7,815 nucleotides of DNA from Calditrichia bacterium. GTDB lineage: Bacteria > Calditrichota > Calditrichia > RBG-13-44-9 > J042. The notes under the pieces are model-generated. The model made no database searches. It had not been told where the DNA came from and worked only from the letters and a program-made list of their open reading frames with translations. Every line of letters begins with the position of its first letter. Within the stretch, counting starts at the first letter, position 1. The DNA lies in the NCBI GenBank assembly GCA_030430345.1, contig JAUIFT010000088.1:1-7815 (forward strand), written 5' to 3'. This document shows positions 1-5,743 of the stretch, piece after piece. The position numbers and the translations under genes were made by a program.

Positions 1-201
1 TCCCTTCGGGTGGCCCTCGCGACAACTCATCTCCCACTGAAACGCGTACCTGATGCCATCACCCCGGCCCTGCTGAAGGAAACTCTGGGCATCCTGCACC
101 GGGATATGCAGGTCAAATTTGGTATCGCGCAGCCGCAAATCGCCGTGCTGGGCCTCAACCCCCACGCCGGGGAGGGCGGCCACCTGGGGCGGGAGGAGCT
201 C
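1..201 (+). pseudogene. pdxA: PdxA internal fragment (4-hydroxythreonine-4-phosphate dehydrogenase), cut at a chimeric junction
   Basis: Frame 1 is coding from the first base, so the gene enters from outside the window and the first ATG in it is not a real start. The peptide runs [12 protein letters not shown], then a helix-rich stretch, then [20 protein letters not shown] followed by GGHLGREE. This is the highly conserved C-terminal-half block of PdxA, an NAD-dependent enzyme of pyridoxal phosphate synthesis that uses a bound divalent metal; it looks proteobacterial in flavour. Homology stops after GREE at about base 201. The family normally continues for more than 100 residues with a YHDQG-containing block, which is absent. 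The frame stays open to 441 only because it reads antisense through the next gene. GC is about 65% here against about 47% just after. Either an assembly or cloning chimera or a genuine rearrangement would explain it. Family identity is very secure; the biological status is not. Confidence 0.88.
196..201. other. Chimeric junction between pdxA and the SpoIID-like gene
   Basis: Two unrelated genes on opposite strands both lose their C-terminal portions here. PdxA similarity ends at GREE, and the minus-strand protein ends at FFEL. GC falls from about 65% (1-200) to about 47% (201-480) at the same point, by hand count. The boundary bases read GAGCTC, a SacI recognition site, which may be chance or a trace of restriction-ligation. 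No insertion-sequence ends or target-site duplications are visible. Confidence 0.75.
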
Positions 202-519
202 AAAAAAACGGTTTTCGTTGGATATAACCAACCGCCCATCTTGCAGGTTTACGGACATTCTGCCAACGCCATCATCAAAAATATAACGGGCCTCTTCCAG
301 TTCTGCCGTGTAAATACCCTGAAAAGCCAGGGTCGATTCTTGGGGATTTTCCGCAATACAAACCCGAATATCCGGTTCCCGGACGGACAAAGCCTGGGCT
401 TGCTGCGAAGCCGTTTTGGGCGAACATTGCATCAAAAATAGCATGGTTAAAAAACCAAAAAGCAACCAGCGCCAGGAAAATGATTTGGAGAGGGAGGTAA
501 TCTCGGAGATTAATTTCAT
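196..519 (-). CDS. Putative SpoIID/LytB-like membrane-anchored protein, N-terminal part only
   Basis: About 108 residues are readable from ATG at 519 (minus), with AAGGA about 10 bases upstream. Residues 16-31 form a hydrophobic segment ending [10 protein letters not shown], so the protein is exported or anchored; Cys32 could be a lipobox cysteine, but Gln just before it is unusual for that motif. From about residue 50 the sequence [11 protein letters not shown], a GIYTAE segment and DGRLVIS resemble the N-terminal region of SpoIID/LytB proteins, which act on or stimulate cleavage of peptidoglycan. This assignment is from pattern memory and is moderate at best. The gene is cut at FFEL, where the + strand becomes pdxA. 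The frame stays open to base 1 only by reading antisense pdxA, so the tail there is not real protein. A full SpoIID protein would need a few hundred more residues. Confidence 0.6.
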
Positions 520-655
520 AGAGTTGCTGTCCTTACCTTCGTCAGTGGACTTGAGAGCTGTTTCGTAAAGTCTGTAATATTTTTTATTTATGAGGCGGGT
601 GCAAGGAAATTATTTAATTTTATACCGTCTTATCTCCCTGTGAAATTTCAGGATA

Positions 656-694
656 AACGGCTGAGAAATGCGTGGAAAAATGTCCTCAGCCGTT
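656..694 (-). terminator. Hairpin downstream of the barrel-protein gene
   Basis: A perfect 10-base inverted repeat (AACGGCTGAG at 656-665, CTCAGCCGTT at 685-694) encloses a 19-base loop. It sits about 40 bases past the stop of the minus-strand barrel gene and before the next minus-strand gene. The run after the stem on the minus strand is only TTTAT, so it is a weak fit to an intrinsic terminator. It could instead stabilise the mRNA 3' end or separate the two transcripts. Confidence 0.4.
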
Positions 695-734
695 CTGCAT
701 TGCCTATTGGCCGGCGTTACTACCGGGTGCAAAT

Positions 735-1397
735 TTAGAAACCGAGGCCAATGATATTAATACCGACCTGAAAGCCAAAGCCGGAGACGTCTATCTCCTG
801 GAAGATTGGCAGGCCTTCTTCATTGCGTTCCCGGTTTTTCCGGGCAGTCGCGTTGTTGTAGGCAATGTCCCAGAAAATGACCCCGGAACGGCTCACCTTT
901 AGCGCAATGCCTGTGGCCGCCTTCCAGCCAAAACCACTGAAAAAACGGGTACGTTCAATATCCTGAACAAAGTTGTTCTCATTGTTCCAGATAAACTCTC
1001 CCCCGGCACCAATTGAGGCGCGGTAATAGAACGGGCTCTGCTTGCCAAGTTTCAACTCATAGTAGATTTGCATTTGCAGGGAAGCAATACGGGTGGCGAA
1101 TTCCAGTTCCAAGACTCTGGTGTTTACGGTAATACCACCGGAAGTATCCGTGGCAATAGTGGTTTCTTTAAGGTAGGAAGATTTGAAGTAATTGAATTCA
1201 ATGCCCCAGTAAAGGCGGTCATCCAGCCGGCGTCCGGTGCTAACCCCGAAAAAGTTGCCAGTGCCGGTGTCTTCCGGGTTACGGGTACCAAATTTAAACT
1301 CTGCAAATGGACGACTTTGCTGCGCTTGTACTTCTTCGACAAGCGGCATCAAAAAGAAAGCGATAAGTAAGATTAAAAGAGAGCGGTTCATTTTCAT
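735..1397 (-). CDS. Secreted outer-membrane beta-barrel-like protein, function unknown
   Basis: A 220-residue protein. Residues 1-26 form a Sec signal peptide: basic start (MKMNR), hydrophobic core (SLLILLIAFFLMPL), and probable cleavage after VQA before QQS. The mature part alternates polar and hydrophobic residues with many aromatics and glycines, for example RLYWGIEFNYF, MQIYYELKLG, SPFYYRASIGAGGEF, and a final strand GFGFQVGINIIGLGF ending in Phe. A C-terminal Phe on an amphipathic strand is the usual signal for outer-membrane insertion. Roughly 8-10 strands are likely, so it would be a small barrel similar in style to generic outer-membrane beta-barrel domain proteins. I do not recognise a specific family or substrate. 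GGAG lies 5 bases before the first ATG; an in-frame ATG two codons in (1391) is an alternative. A Bacteroidota-type promoter lies just upstream. Confidence 0.78.
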   Translation of the reverse strand: MKMNRSLLILLIAFFLMPLVEEVQAQQSRPFAEFKFGTRNPEDTGTGNFFGVSTGRRLDDRLYWGIEFNYFKSSYLKETTIATDTSGGITVNTRVLELEFATRIASLQMQIYYELKLGKQSPFYYRASIGAGGEFIWNNENNFVQDIERTRFFSGFGWKAATGIALKVSRSGVIFWDIAYNNATARKNRERNEEGLPIFQEIDVSGFGFQVGINIIGLGF

Positions 1398-1422
1398 GTA
1401 GTCTCCAGCAATAAATTTAGTG

Positions 1423-1454
1423 CAAATATAGACAATCAGCAGGATAAAATCAAA
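1423..1454 (-). promoter_or_regulatory. Bacteroidota-type promoter for the barrel-protein gene
   Basis: On the minus strand, TTTG (1454-1451) is followed by exactly 20 bases and then TATATTTG (1430-1423), about 25 bases before the start codon. This matches the known Bacteroidota primary-sigma consensus, TTTG, 19-23 bases, TAnnTTTG. The position is right for a short leader with the GGAG ribosome site. The match comes from sequence reading alone; no transcription start is known. Confidence 0.6.
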
Positions 1455-1531
1455 TGAGCATTTGCCTTACGGATAAATTATATCGTGATAATTCCCGAAG
1501 CGCAATGCAAATTTTACCCCGACCCCTTTTC

Positions 1532-1586
1532 AATTAACAAACGCTTATGCTGAAATAGAGTTTCCTTTAATAAGTGTTTGATAATT
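1532..1586. repeat. Long inverted repeat between ilvE and the barrel gene
   Basis: Arms 1532-1548 and 1570-1586 are reverse complements at 15 of 17 positions, with a 21-base loop; the core is CAAACGCTTAT against ATAAGTGTTTG. A second small inverted repeat (AGAGATT 1588-1594, AATCTCT 1604-1610) lies right beside it. The structure falls after the 3' end of ilvE and upstream of the barrel promoter, both on the minus strand. It may end the ilvE transcript, although no clear U-run follows, or be a dispersed palindromic repeat. Confidence 0.5.
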
Positions 1587-1630
1587 TAGAGATTAAAAAT
1601 AGGAATCTCTGATCTTAAATAAGTGCCGCA

Positions 1631-1642
1631 GGTCAATTGACC
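1631..1642. repeat. Perfect 12-base palindrome just after the ilvE stop
   Basis: GGTCAATTGACC is a perfect palindrome 2 bases beyond the ilvE stop codon. With no loop it is a poor RNA hairpin but could be a dimeric-protein binding site. No function is assigned, and chance is possible. Confidence 0.3.
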
Positions 1643-1644
1643 GT

Positions 1645-2670
1645 TTAGCGGATTTCCATCACCCATTCGTACGGATCTGCTTCTTTCTGCAGTTGAATAC
1701 CGATTAGCTGGTTATACACTTTATGCGCCAGCTGATAATCGTTCTTGTTGACATTGTATTCTTTCCCTTTCCAGGAAATTTTACTGACGGAAGTAACGAT
1801 GGCGCCGGTGCCGCAAACAAAACACTCTTTTGCATTATTGCAGATATCTTCCACATCCAGCAAGTCTTCTTCTACGGTAAGCCCCAATTTCTCCCGGGAG
1901 AAGCGAATAATCGATTCTCTGGTTATTCCGGGAAGAATGGAACCGAGCTGCGGTGTGCGCAGGGTGCCGTCATCCATTAAAGCAAAGAAATTGGCGGCGC
2001 CGGCTTCTTCGATATAGCGGTTGTGGACGGTGTCCAGAAACAAAGCGCCGTTATAGCCTTTATCCATGGCATCCTGCCGGGGTTTCATGGTGCCGGGATA
2101 ATTCGCGGCAGCTTTGGCATCGCCGGTGCCATGAGCGGCAGCGCGATGAATGTCCGTCACCCACAAGGAGATAATACCCACTTTGTCAAAATAGGGGCCG
2201 ACCGGACTGGCGTAAATGTAAAACAAATATTCGCTGGCTGCTTTTACGCCAAGCTGCGCCTCTGTGCCGATAATTACCGGGCGGAGATAAAGGCTATGGC
2301 TGCCGTCTTCCGTTTCCGGGATGAATTCTGCATTGGCGAGCACGGTTTGTTTTACTGCATCCATATATTTCTCGACATTAACCGGGGGAATGGCCATGCG
2401 TTGACAGCTGCGCACAAAGCGACGGGCGTTTTCCATCGGGCGGAACATCACGATATTGCCTTTGGCGCTGCGATAGGCTTTCATGCCTTCAAAAATACCC
2501 TGTCCGTAGTTGAGGATGTTTGCCGCCGGGGATAGCTCCAGGTTATGAAAATTACTTATCTTACCGGCATCCCAGGCACCGTTACGATAAAAACTCTCAT
2601 ACATTTTTGTTTCATGGGCGTTTTCATAGAGGGAGAATTTAAGATTGTCGAATTTACGCGGCGTAGTCAT
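1645..2670 (-). CDS. ilvE: Branched-chain amino acid aminotransferase
   Basis: A 341-residue fold-type IV PLP enzyme that transfers the amino group between glutamate and the 2-oxo acids of leucine, isoleucine and valine, in the cytosol. Visible family blocks are NYGQGIFEGMKAYRS (residues 54-68), RPMENARR (77-84), the PLP-lysine region DAKAAANYPGTMKPRQDA with Lys186 as the expected Schiff-base lysine, IEEAGAANFF (220-229) with the cofactor-contacting glutamate, and GSILPGITRESII (243-255). Length and block order match the longer BCAT (eukaryote-like, type II) branch rather than the roughly 310-residue E. coli IlvE. The usual K-x-GGNY is KAAANY here, a modest deviation next to the lysine. A strong AGGAGG lies 4 bases before the ATG. 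No other ilv or leu genes are adjacent, so it appears monocistronic. D-amino-acid aminotransferase or ADC lyase is less likely given the length. Confidence 0.93.
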   Translation of the reverse strand: MTTPRKFDNLKFSLYENAHETKMYESFYRNGAWDAGKISNFHNLELSPAANILNYGQGIFEGMKAYRSAKGNIVMFRPMENARRFVRSCQRMAIPPVNVEKYMDAVKQTVLANAEFIPETEDGSHSLYLRPVIIGTEAQLGVKAASEYLFYIYASPVGPYFDKVGIISLWVTDIHRAAAHGTGDAKAAANYPGTMKPRQDAMDKGYNGALFLDTVHNRYIEEAGAANFFALMDDGTLRTPQLGSILPGITRESIIRFSREKLGLTVEEDLLDVEDICNNAKECFVCGTGAIVTSVSKISWKGKEYNVNKNDYQLAHKVYNQLIGIQLQKEADPYEWVMEIR

Positions 2671-2837
2671 AGTTCCTCCTGGGCATTTAAAGTTATAAGA
2701 TCTTGCGAATACTGGGTTTGCATTGTCGATTTTGTCGCCTGTCGCAACAGTTTTCTATTGCCACGAGACGAACATCTGCAATATAAATGCTCTATTCAAG
2801 GAAGTGTATGGCTTTTTAAAAATCGGAGTAACGGTTA

Positions 2838-2857
2838 TCACTGTTCACTGTTCACTG
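2838..2857. repeat. Heptamer tandem repeat (TCACTGT, about 2.9 copies)
   Basis: Twenty bases of perfect period 7 (unit TCACTGT) lie about 8 bases beyond the lpxH stop, in the 195-base gap between lpxH and ilvE. The rest of that gap shows only the ilvE ribosome site and no convincing promoter. Short heptamer repeats are common in intergenic DNA of some bacteria; no role is known here. Confidence 0.6.
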
Positions 2858-2865
2858 AAAACGGA

Positions 2866-3585
2866 TTACTTCCATTCCAAAAGTTCCAGCTTTTCCCCAT
2901 CAAAAACGGCATAGGTGAAATGCTCAATCCAGTCGCCGAGATTTACATAGTATTTTCCATCGTATTCGTCCATTATTGGAGAATGAAGATGGCCGAAGAT
3001 GGCATAGTCACAGCCTTCGCTGAAACGCAGCTGCGCTTCTTCGCGATAATCGCTGTCGTCCAGCACATCAAATTTATTATGGTTGCGACTATAGCTGGAA
3101 ACCCACTTCGCCAGGGGAATGCCGAAATCCGGATGAAGCAACCGATAGAGGAAAATGTTGGTTTTATTGCGCAATACCCGCTTTAGGAGGCGATAGCCTT
3201 TGTCGTCCTTGGCAATGCCATCGCCGTGATGCAGAAAGAATTTTTTTCCGTTGATCTCGTAAATCAGTTCATCAAAATGGAGCTGTATGTTCAGTTCTTC
3301 GGTGAGATAATCCCCCAGCCAAAAATCGTGATTACCGGCGATGTAATGGACTTCTTTACCGAGTTCTTTCAGCTTGCTGAGCGCGCCGATGACCCGGGTG
3401 TAGCCACGGGGAATAACCGTTTTGTACTCGAACCAGAAATCGAAAAGATCGCCAACGATAAAGAGCCGATCGCCGGTTTCCGCGACATGGGCGAGAAAAT
3501 CTAAGAGCTTTGCCTCGCGCATTTGCTGTTCCTTATCATCATTCATACCGAGATGTACATCGGAAAAAAAGTAGGTCTTCCCCAT
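2866..3585 (-). CDS. lpxH: UDP-2,3-diacylglucosamine pyrophosphohydrolase-like metallophosphoesterase
   Basis: A 239-residue calcineurin-like phosphoesterase. Motifs in order are SDVHLG (Asp9, His11), GDLFDFW (Asp46), GNHDFW (Asn85, His86), LHHGDG (His120) and GHLHSP (His199, His201), which together supply the di-metal ligands of the family. Length and the FDFWFEY and GDYLTEEL surroundings fit LpxH, which removes UMP from UDP-2,3-diacylglucosamine to give lipid X in lipid A synthesis at the cytoplasmic face of the inner membrane. The sequence style is that of Bacteroidota-like LpxH proteins rather than E. coli LpxH. No other lpx gene is adjacent. The ribosome site is weak (GAAAGTAAG, about 5 bases before ATG), and no better start is seen. 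A related phosphoesterase of other specificity is possible but less likely. Confidence 0.85.
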   Translation of the reverse strand: MGKTYFFSDVHLGMNDDKEQQMREAKLLDFLAHVAETGDRLFIVGDLFDFWFEYKTVIPRGYTRVIGALSKLKELGKEVHYIAGNHDFWLGDYLTEELNIQLHFDELIYEINGKKFFLHHGDGIAKDDKGYRLLKRVLRNKTNIFLYRLLHPDFGIPLAKWVSSYSRNHNKFDVLDDSDYREEAQLRFSEGCDYAIFGHLHSPIMDEYDGKYYVNLGDWIEHFTYAVFDGEKLELLEWK

Positions 3586-3888
3586 AAATGCTTACTTTCT
3601 ATTTTCTTTTGAGATAGTTCTTTAACCCCTTCCGGGTTGGTAAACAAACGGTTTTAACCGCGGGGCCTTGCACGCCCCGCGGTTAAAACACAATAAATCT
3701 TACCCTGAAAGGGTTTCATAATCGCAGCATAAATAACGGTAAAGCGTTTCCATAATGAAGTGCTTTTTGAAAAATATTGTGATGGCAGAAAGTATTTTTA
3801 AACTAGCATTTCTTTTTCAAGGCAAACACTATTAAATTGGAGAATTGCGTTAGTTTCATTATCGATTTACTGAGAATACGGATTCGCT
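3586..3888. other. Gene-free gap between divergent lpxH and tatC
   Basis: About 300 bases with no credible gene. The first third contains the composite palindrome at 3624-3714. The remainder (3720-3888) is AT-rich and should carry the tatC promoter, but I see no clear sigma-70 or Bacteroidota-type pair. The tatC ribosome site is also weak. Both lpxH and tatC must be transcribed outward from here. Confidence 0.6.
3624..3714. repeat. Composite palindromic element with a 16-bp central hairpin
   Basis: The centre is a perfect 16-base inverted repeat (3651-3666 and 3674-3689, from GTTTTAACCGCGGGGC) with a 7-base loop. It is flanked by two small hairpins: AACCC-5-GGGTT at 3624-3638, and ACCCT-GAA-AGGGT at 3702-3714. 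The outer motifs are themselves imperfect inverted copies: AACCCCTTCCGGGTT on the left, and AAACCCTTTCAGGGT reading the right one in reverse complement. Nested symmetry of this kind is typical of REP/REPIN or MITE-like dispersed elements. It lies between divergent genes, so it is unlikely to be a terminator, and no U-run follows the stem. Confidence 0.65.
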
Positions 3889-4683
3889 ATGTCGCGTCAA
3901 GAAAACCATGAAATGCCTTTTCTGGATCATCTGGAGGAACTTCGGGGAAAACTGATCAAATCGGTAATCGCCCTGATCGTCGGTGTTATCATTTGTTTTA
4001 TTTTCGCGCAATATATTCTCGAATTTCTCAAATATCCCGCTACCCGCCTGGACCCGCCGTTAATATTTCAATTCCTGAGAGTGCAGGCAATTTTTGTCGT
4101 CTATATTGAAATTGGTTTTTTTGGCGGTATAACCCTGGCACTGCCTTTCATTATCTACCAACTCTGGTCATTTGTAGCGCCCGGCTTGCATTCGAAAGAG
4201 AAGAAATACTTTGTGCCGATGGTCGGTGCCTCTACTTTTCTTTTCCTGGTTGGAATTTCTTTTGCCTATTATATTATCCTCCCGCTCGCATTGGATTTCT
4301 TCGTGAATCTCGCCCCGGAAGGTATTCGCGCAGACATTGCCATTGATGAATACATCGGGTTCGCCATTCGCCTGATGTTTCTCTTCGGCATTATTTTTGA
4401 GCTGCCGATGCTCAGCTTTACCCTGGCGAAAGTGGGAATATTGCGCTCCACCATTATGCGCACCTATCGCCGCCATGGCATCGTGATTATTTTTATTGTA
4501 GCGGCAATGCTTACCCCGCCGGACCCCATCACCCAGGTATTTTTAGGCATCCCCTTAATCCTGCTTTATGAACTATCCGTCTACATTGTTCGTGGCGTCG
4601 AGCGTGGCCGGGAAAAAGCGGCCATGGAAGCCGAGGCAGAATACCAGGCCTGGCTGGAAAAAGAGCAGAAGATGGACTCCTGA
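3889..4683 (+). CDS. tatC: Sec-independent protein translocase subunit TatC
   Basis: A 264-residue inner-membrane protein that recognises twin-arginine signal peptides of folded proteins and works with TatA/TatB. The N-terminal cytosolic block MPFLDHLEELRGKL (residues 9-22) is the family signature. Six hydrophobic segments follow, at about 23-43, 70-98, 110-135, 158-182, 195-211 and 213-230. The first cytosolic loop YQLWSFVAPGLHSKEKKYF holds the conserved Pro and Glu region used for signal-peptide contact. LFGIIFELPMLSF and TPPDPITQ are also characteristic. The C-terminal 30 residues form a charged cytosolic tail. The ribosome site is poor (ACGGA about 7 bases upstream). No tatA or tatB is visible nearby, so the system's partners are encoded elsewhere, and the gene looks monocistronic. 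Confidence 0.95.
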   Translation: MSRQENHEMPFLDHLEELRGKLIKSVIALIVGVIICFIFAQYILEFLKYPATRLDPPLIFQFLRVQAIFVVYIEIGFFGGITLALPFIIYQLWSFVAPGLHSKEKKYFVPMVGASTFLFLVGISFAYYIILPLALDFFVNLAPEGIRADIAIDEYIGFAIRLMFLFGIIFELPMLSFTLAKVGILRSTIMRTYRRHGIVIIFIVAAMLTPPDPITQVFLGIPLILLYELSVYIVRGVERGREKAAMEAEAEYQAWLEKEQKMDS

Positions 4684-4715
4684 GATCGTGCTGTCGTGAT
4701 CAATCCTTAATGTGT

Positions 4716-4804
4716 TTTATTATTTACATCATATAATAAACGCAAAATGCCCTTTGTTTGGTTTCCCAGGGTTGAAATATTTGTTTCAATAACCTTGAGC
4801 TGGG
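4716..4804 (+). terminator. Hairpins downstream of tatC (possible terminator region)
   Basis: Two structures lie in the 260-base gap after tatC. One is an all-AT 8-base inverted repeat (TTTATTAT 4716-4723, ATAATAAA 4733-4740). The other is a longer bulged stem: the left arm at 4765-4777 (CCCAGGGTTGAAA) pairs with TTTC, AACC and CTGGG on the right (4784-4804), leaving bulges AAT and TTGAG. Neither is followed by a U-run, so they are suggestive only. The rest of the gap to the gntR promoter is AT-rich with nothing else seen. Confidence 0.3.
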
Positions 4805-4889
4805 TATAAGCATATAAATTATAATTCCTATAATTGTTGTTTTTACAATGCTTTAATCGCTGAGTAATGTATTTTGTAGAAAATATTTC

Positions 4890-4918
4890 TTGACAAAATG
4901 AGTTGCATATTGTAATAT
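4890..4918 (+). promoter_or_regulatory. Sigma-70 type promoter of the gntR gene
   Basis: TTGACA (4890-4895) is a perfect -35 box, followed by exactly 17 bases and TAATAT (4913-4918), a good -10 box. Transcription should start near 4925, which rules out the ATG at 4917 as a usable start. The -10 box is covered by the operator-like sequence at 4917-4929, so a repressor bound there would block the polymerase. Confidence 0.75.
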
Positions 4919-4929
4919 GTCATACAAAT
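4917..4929 (+). promoter_or_regulatory. Candidate GntR operator 1 (at the gntR promoter)
   Basis: ATGTCATACAAAT occurs here and, in reverse complement, upstream of kduI at 5731-5743. Read on the minus strand, its core TTGTATGACAT fits the FadR-subfamily GntR operator consensus T-N-G-T-N3-A-C-N-A at all but the last base. It overlaps the -10 box and predicted start point, which suggests autorepression. The assignment to this regulator is inference from position and motif. Confidence 0.6.
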
Positions 4930-4943
4930 CTAAGGGGCAATAC

Positions 4944-5681
4944 TTGAACGCAATTTTTAAACCTATTGGCAGCCCATTAACCCTTGGGCAGGAAATCGTG
5001 AAGACAATCGAGGAGAATATTCTCAATAAACGACTACTGCCCGGGCAAAAATTACCTACCGAAAAAGAACTGTGCGAGCTTTTTGGCGTCAGCCGGACTG
5101 CGCTGCGCGAAGCAATGCAAATGCTAAGTGCCAGGGGACTGGTGACAATCAGAAAAGGCAGCGGTATATATGTTAACGACTTTTCTGAATTGGACGCCAG
5201 TGAAAACATGAAGTTATACCTGGAGTTAAACTTCGATAAAGATTATGCCTTGCACCTGGTGCATATCCGCCAAACGATGGAGCCGGAGAACGCCCGCCTG
5301 GCCGCTCGTAATCGCACAAACACTCATATCGAAGCTTTTGAAGCGAACTTGTTGGAATATAGTGACGCTAATATTGACAGTCAGCGTCATGCTATTCTTG
5401 ATCTGGAATTTCACAAGACAATTGCCGAAGCTACCGGTAATCCTTTAATCAGCCTCATAATGAACCCTCTTTTCAACCTGATGCCGAAAATAAAAGCACT
5501 CATTGTTGACCGGGTAAAGCATAATATTATCGAAGTGCCGTTGGAATATCATCAACGAATTTTTCAATGCATCAAGGCTCGTGATGAAGATGGCGCCGCT
5601 CAAATGATGAGAGAGCATTTGACGATTGCTGAAAAAGATACGATTGCTTTAATCGAATCTTTGGCAAACGAAGAATTATAA
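4944..5681 (+). CDS. FadR-subfamily GntR transcriptional regulator of the uronate/alginate locus
   Basis: A 245-residue protein from the TTG start at 4944, which is preceded by AAGGGG with a 6-base gap; the in-frame ATG at 4917 overlaps the -10 box and adds nine poorly conserved residues. Residues about 13-77 are the GntR winged helix-turn-helix: LPTEKELCELFGVSRTALRE holds the recognition helix, and RKGSGIYV forms the wing. Residues about 95-230 form the all-helical FCD ligand-binding domain, with Asp153 and His157 (DLEFH), His203 (EYHQRIF) and His225 (REHL) as the typical metal-site residues. FCD regulators usually bind carboxylates or sugar acids, which suits control of the adjacent uronate genes. 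The ligand is probably a deoxy-keto-uronate or KDG, but this is inference. The regulator lies 106 bases before kduI on the same strand. Confidence 0.88.
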   Translation: MNAIFKPIGSPLTLGQEIVKTIEENILNKRLLPGQKLPTEKELCELFGVSRTALREAMQMLSARGLVTIRKGSGIYVNDFSELDASENMKLYLELNFDKDYALHLVHIRQTMEPENARLAARNRTNTHIEAFEANLLEYSDANIDSQRHAILDLEFHKTIAEATGNPLISLIMNPLFNLMPKIKALIVDRVKHNIIEVPLEYHQRIFQCIKARDEDGAAQMMREHLTIAEKDTIALIESLANEEL

Positions 5682-5691
5682 AAATATATAG

Positions 5692-5710
5692 CCACCTGTT
5701 TCTGTGGTGG
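5692..5710 (+). other. Small hairpin between gntR and kduI
   Basis: CCACC (5692-5696) and GGTGG (5706-5710) form a 5-base stem with a 9-base loop, 10 bases after the gntR stop. On the + strand it is followed by an A-run, not a U-run, so it is not a convincing intrinsic terminator. It may only weakly separate gntR from kduI transcription. Confidence 0.3.
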
Positions 5711-5730
5711 TAAAAAAAATTTATCTTAAA

Positions 5731-5743
5731 ATTTGTATGACAT
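5731..5743 (-). promoter_or_regulatory. Candidate GntR operator 2 (upstream of kduI)
   Basis: An exact inverted copy of the 13-base sequence over the gntR promoter. It lies 45 bases before the kduI ATG and contains TTGTATGACAT, close to the FadR-type operator consensus. Its last five bases, GACAT, form a second small palindrome with ATGTC at 5747-5751. I could not fix a -35/-10 pair here, so whether binding would repress or activate is unknown. Confidence 0.6.

Noticed and set aside
10..441. 143-residue + strand ORF as a real fusion protein
   Set aside because: Only the first 201 bases are PdxA; the remainder is the antisense of the SpoIID-like gene. It is an artefact of the junction.
2023..2535. 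170-residue + strand ORF opposite ilvE
   Set aside because: It is fully antisense to a clear aminotransferase, has no ribosome site and no recognisable motifs.
2545..3186. 213-residue + strand ORF spanning ilvE 5' end, the gap and lpxH
   Set aside because: It runs antisense across two well-supported genes with no family resemblance; it is a shadow frame.
3651..3689. CRISPR repeat or attachment site
   Set aside because: A single palindromic unit with no second copy or spacers, and no integrase or tRNA nearby.
5692..5725. Intrinsic terminator after gntR
   Set aside because: The stem is only 5 bases and is followed by an A-run rather than a U-run on the coding strand, so it is listed only as a weak hairpin.
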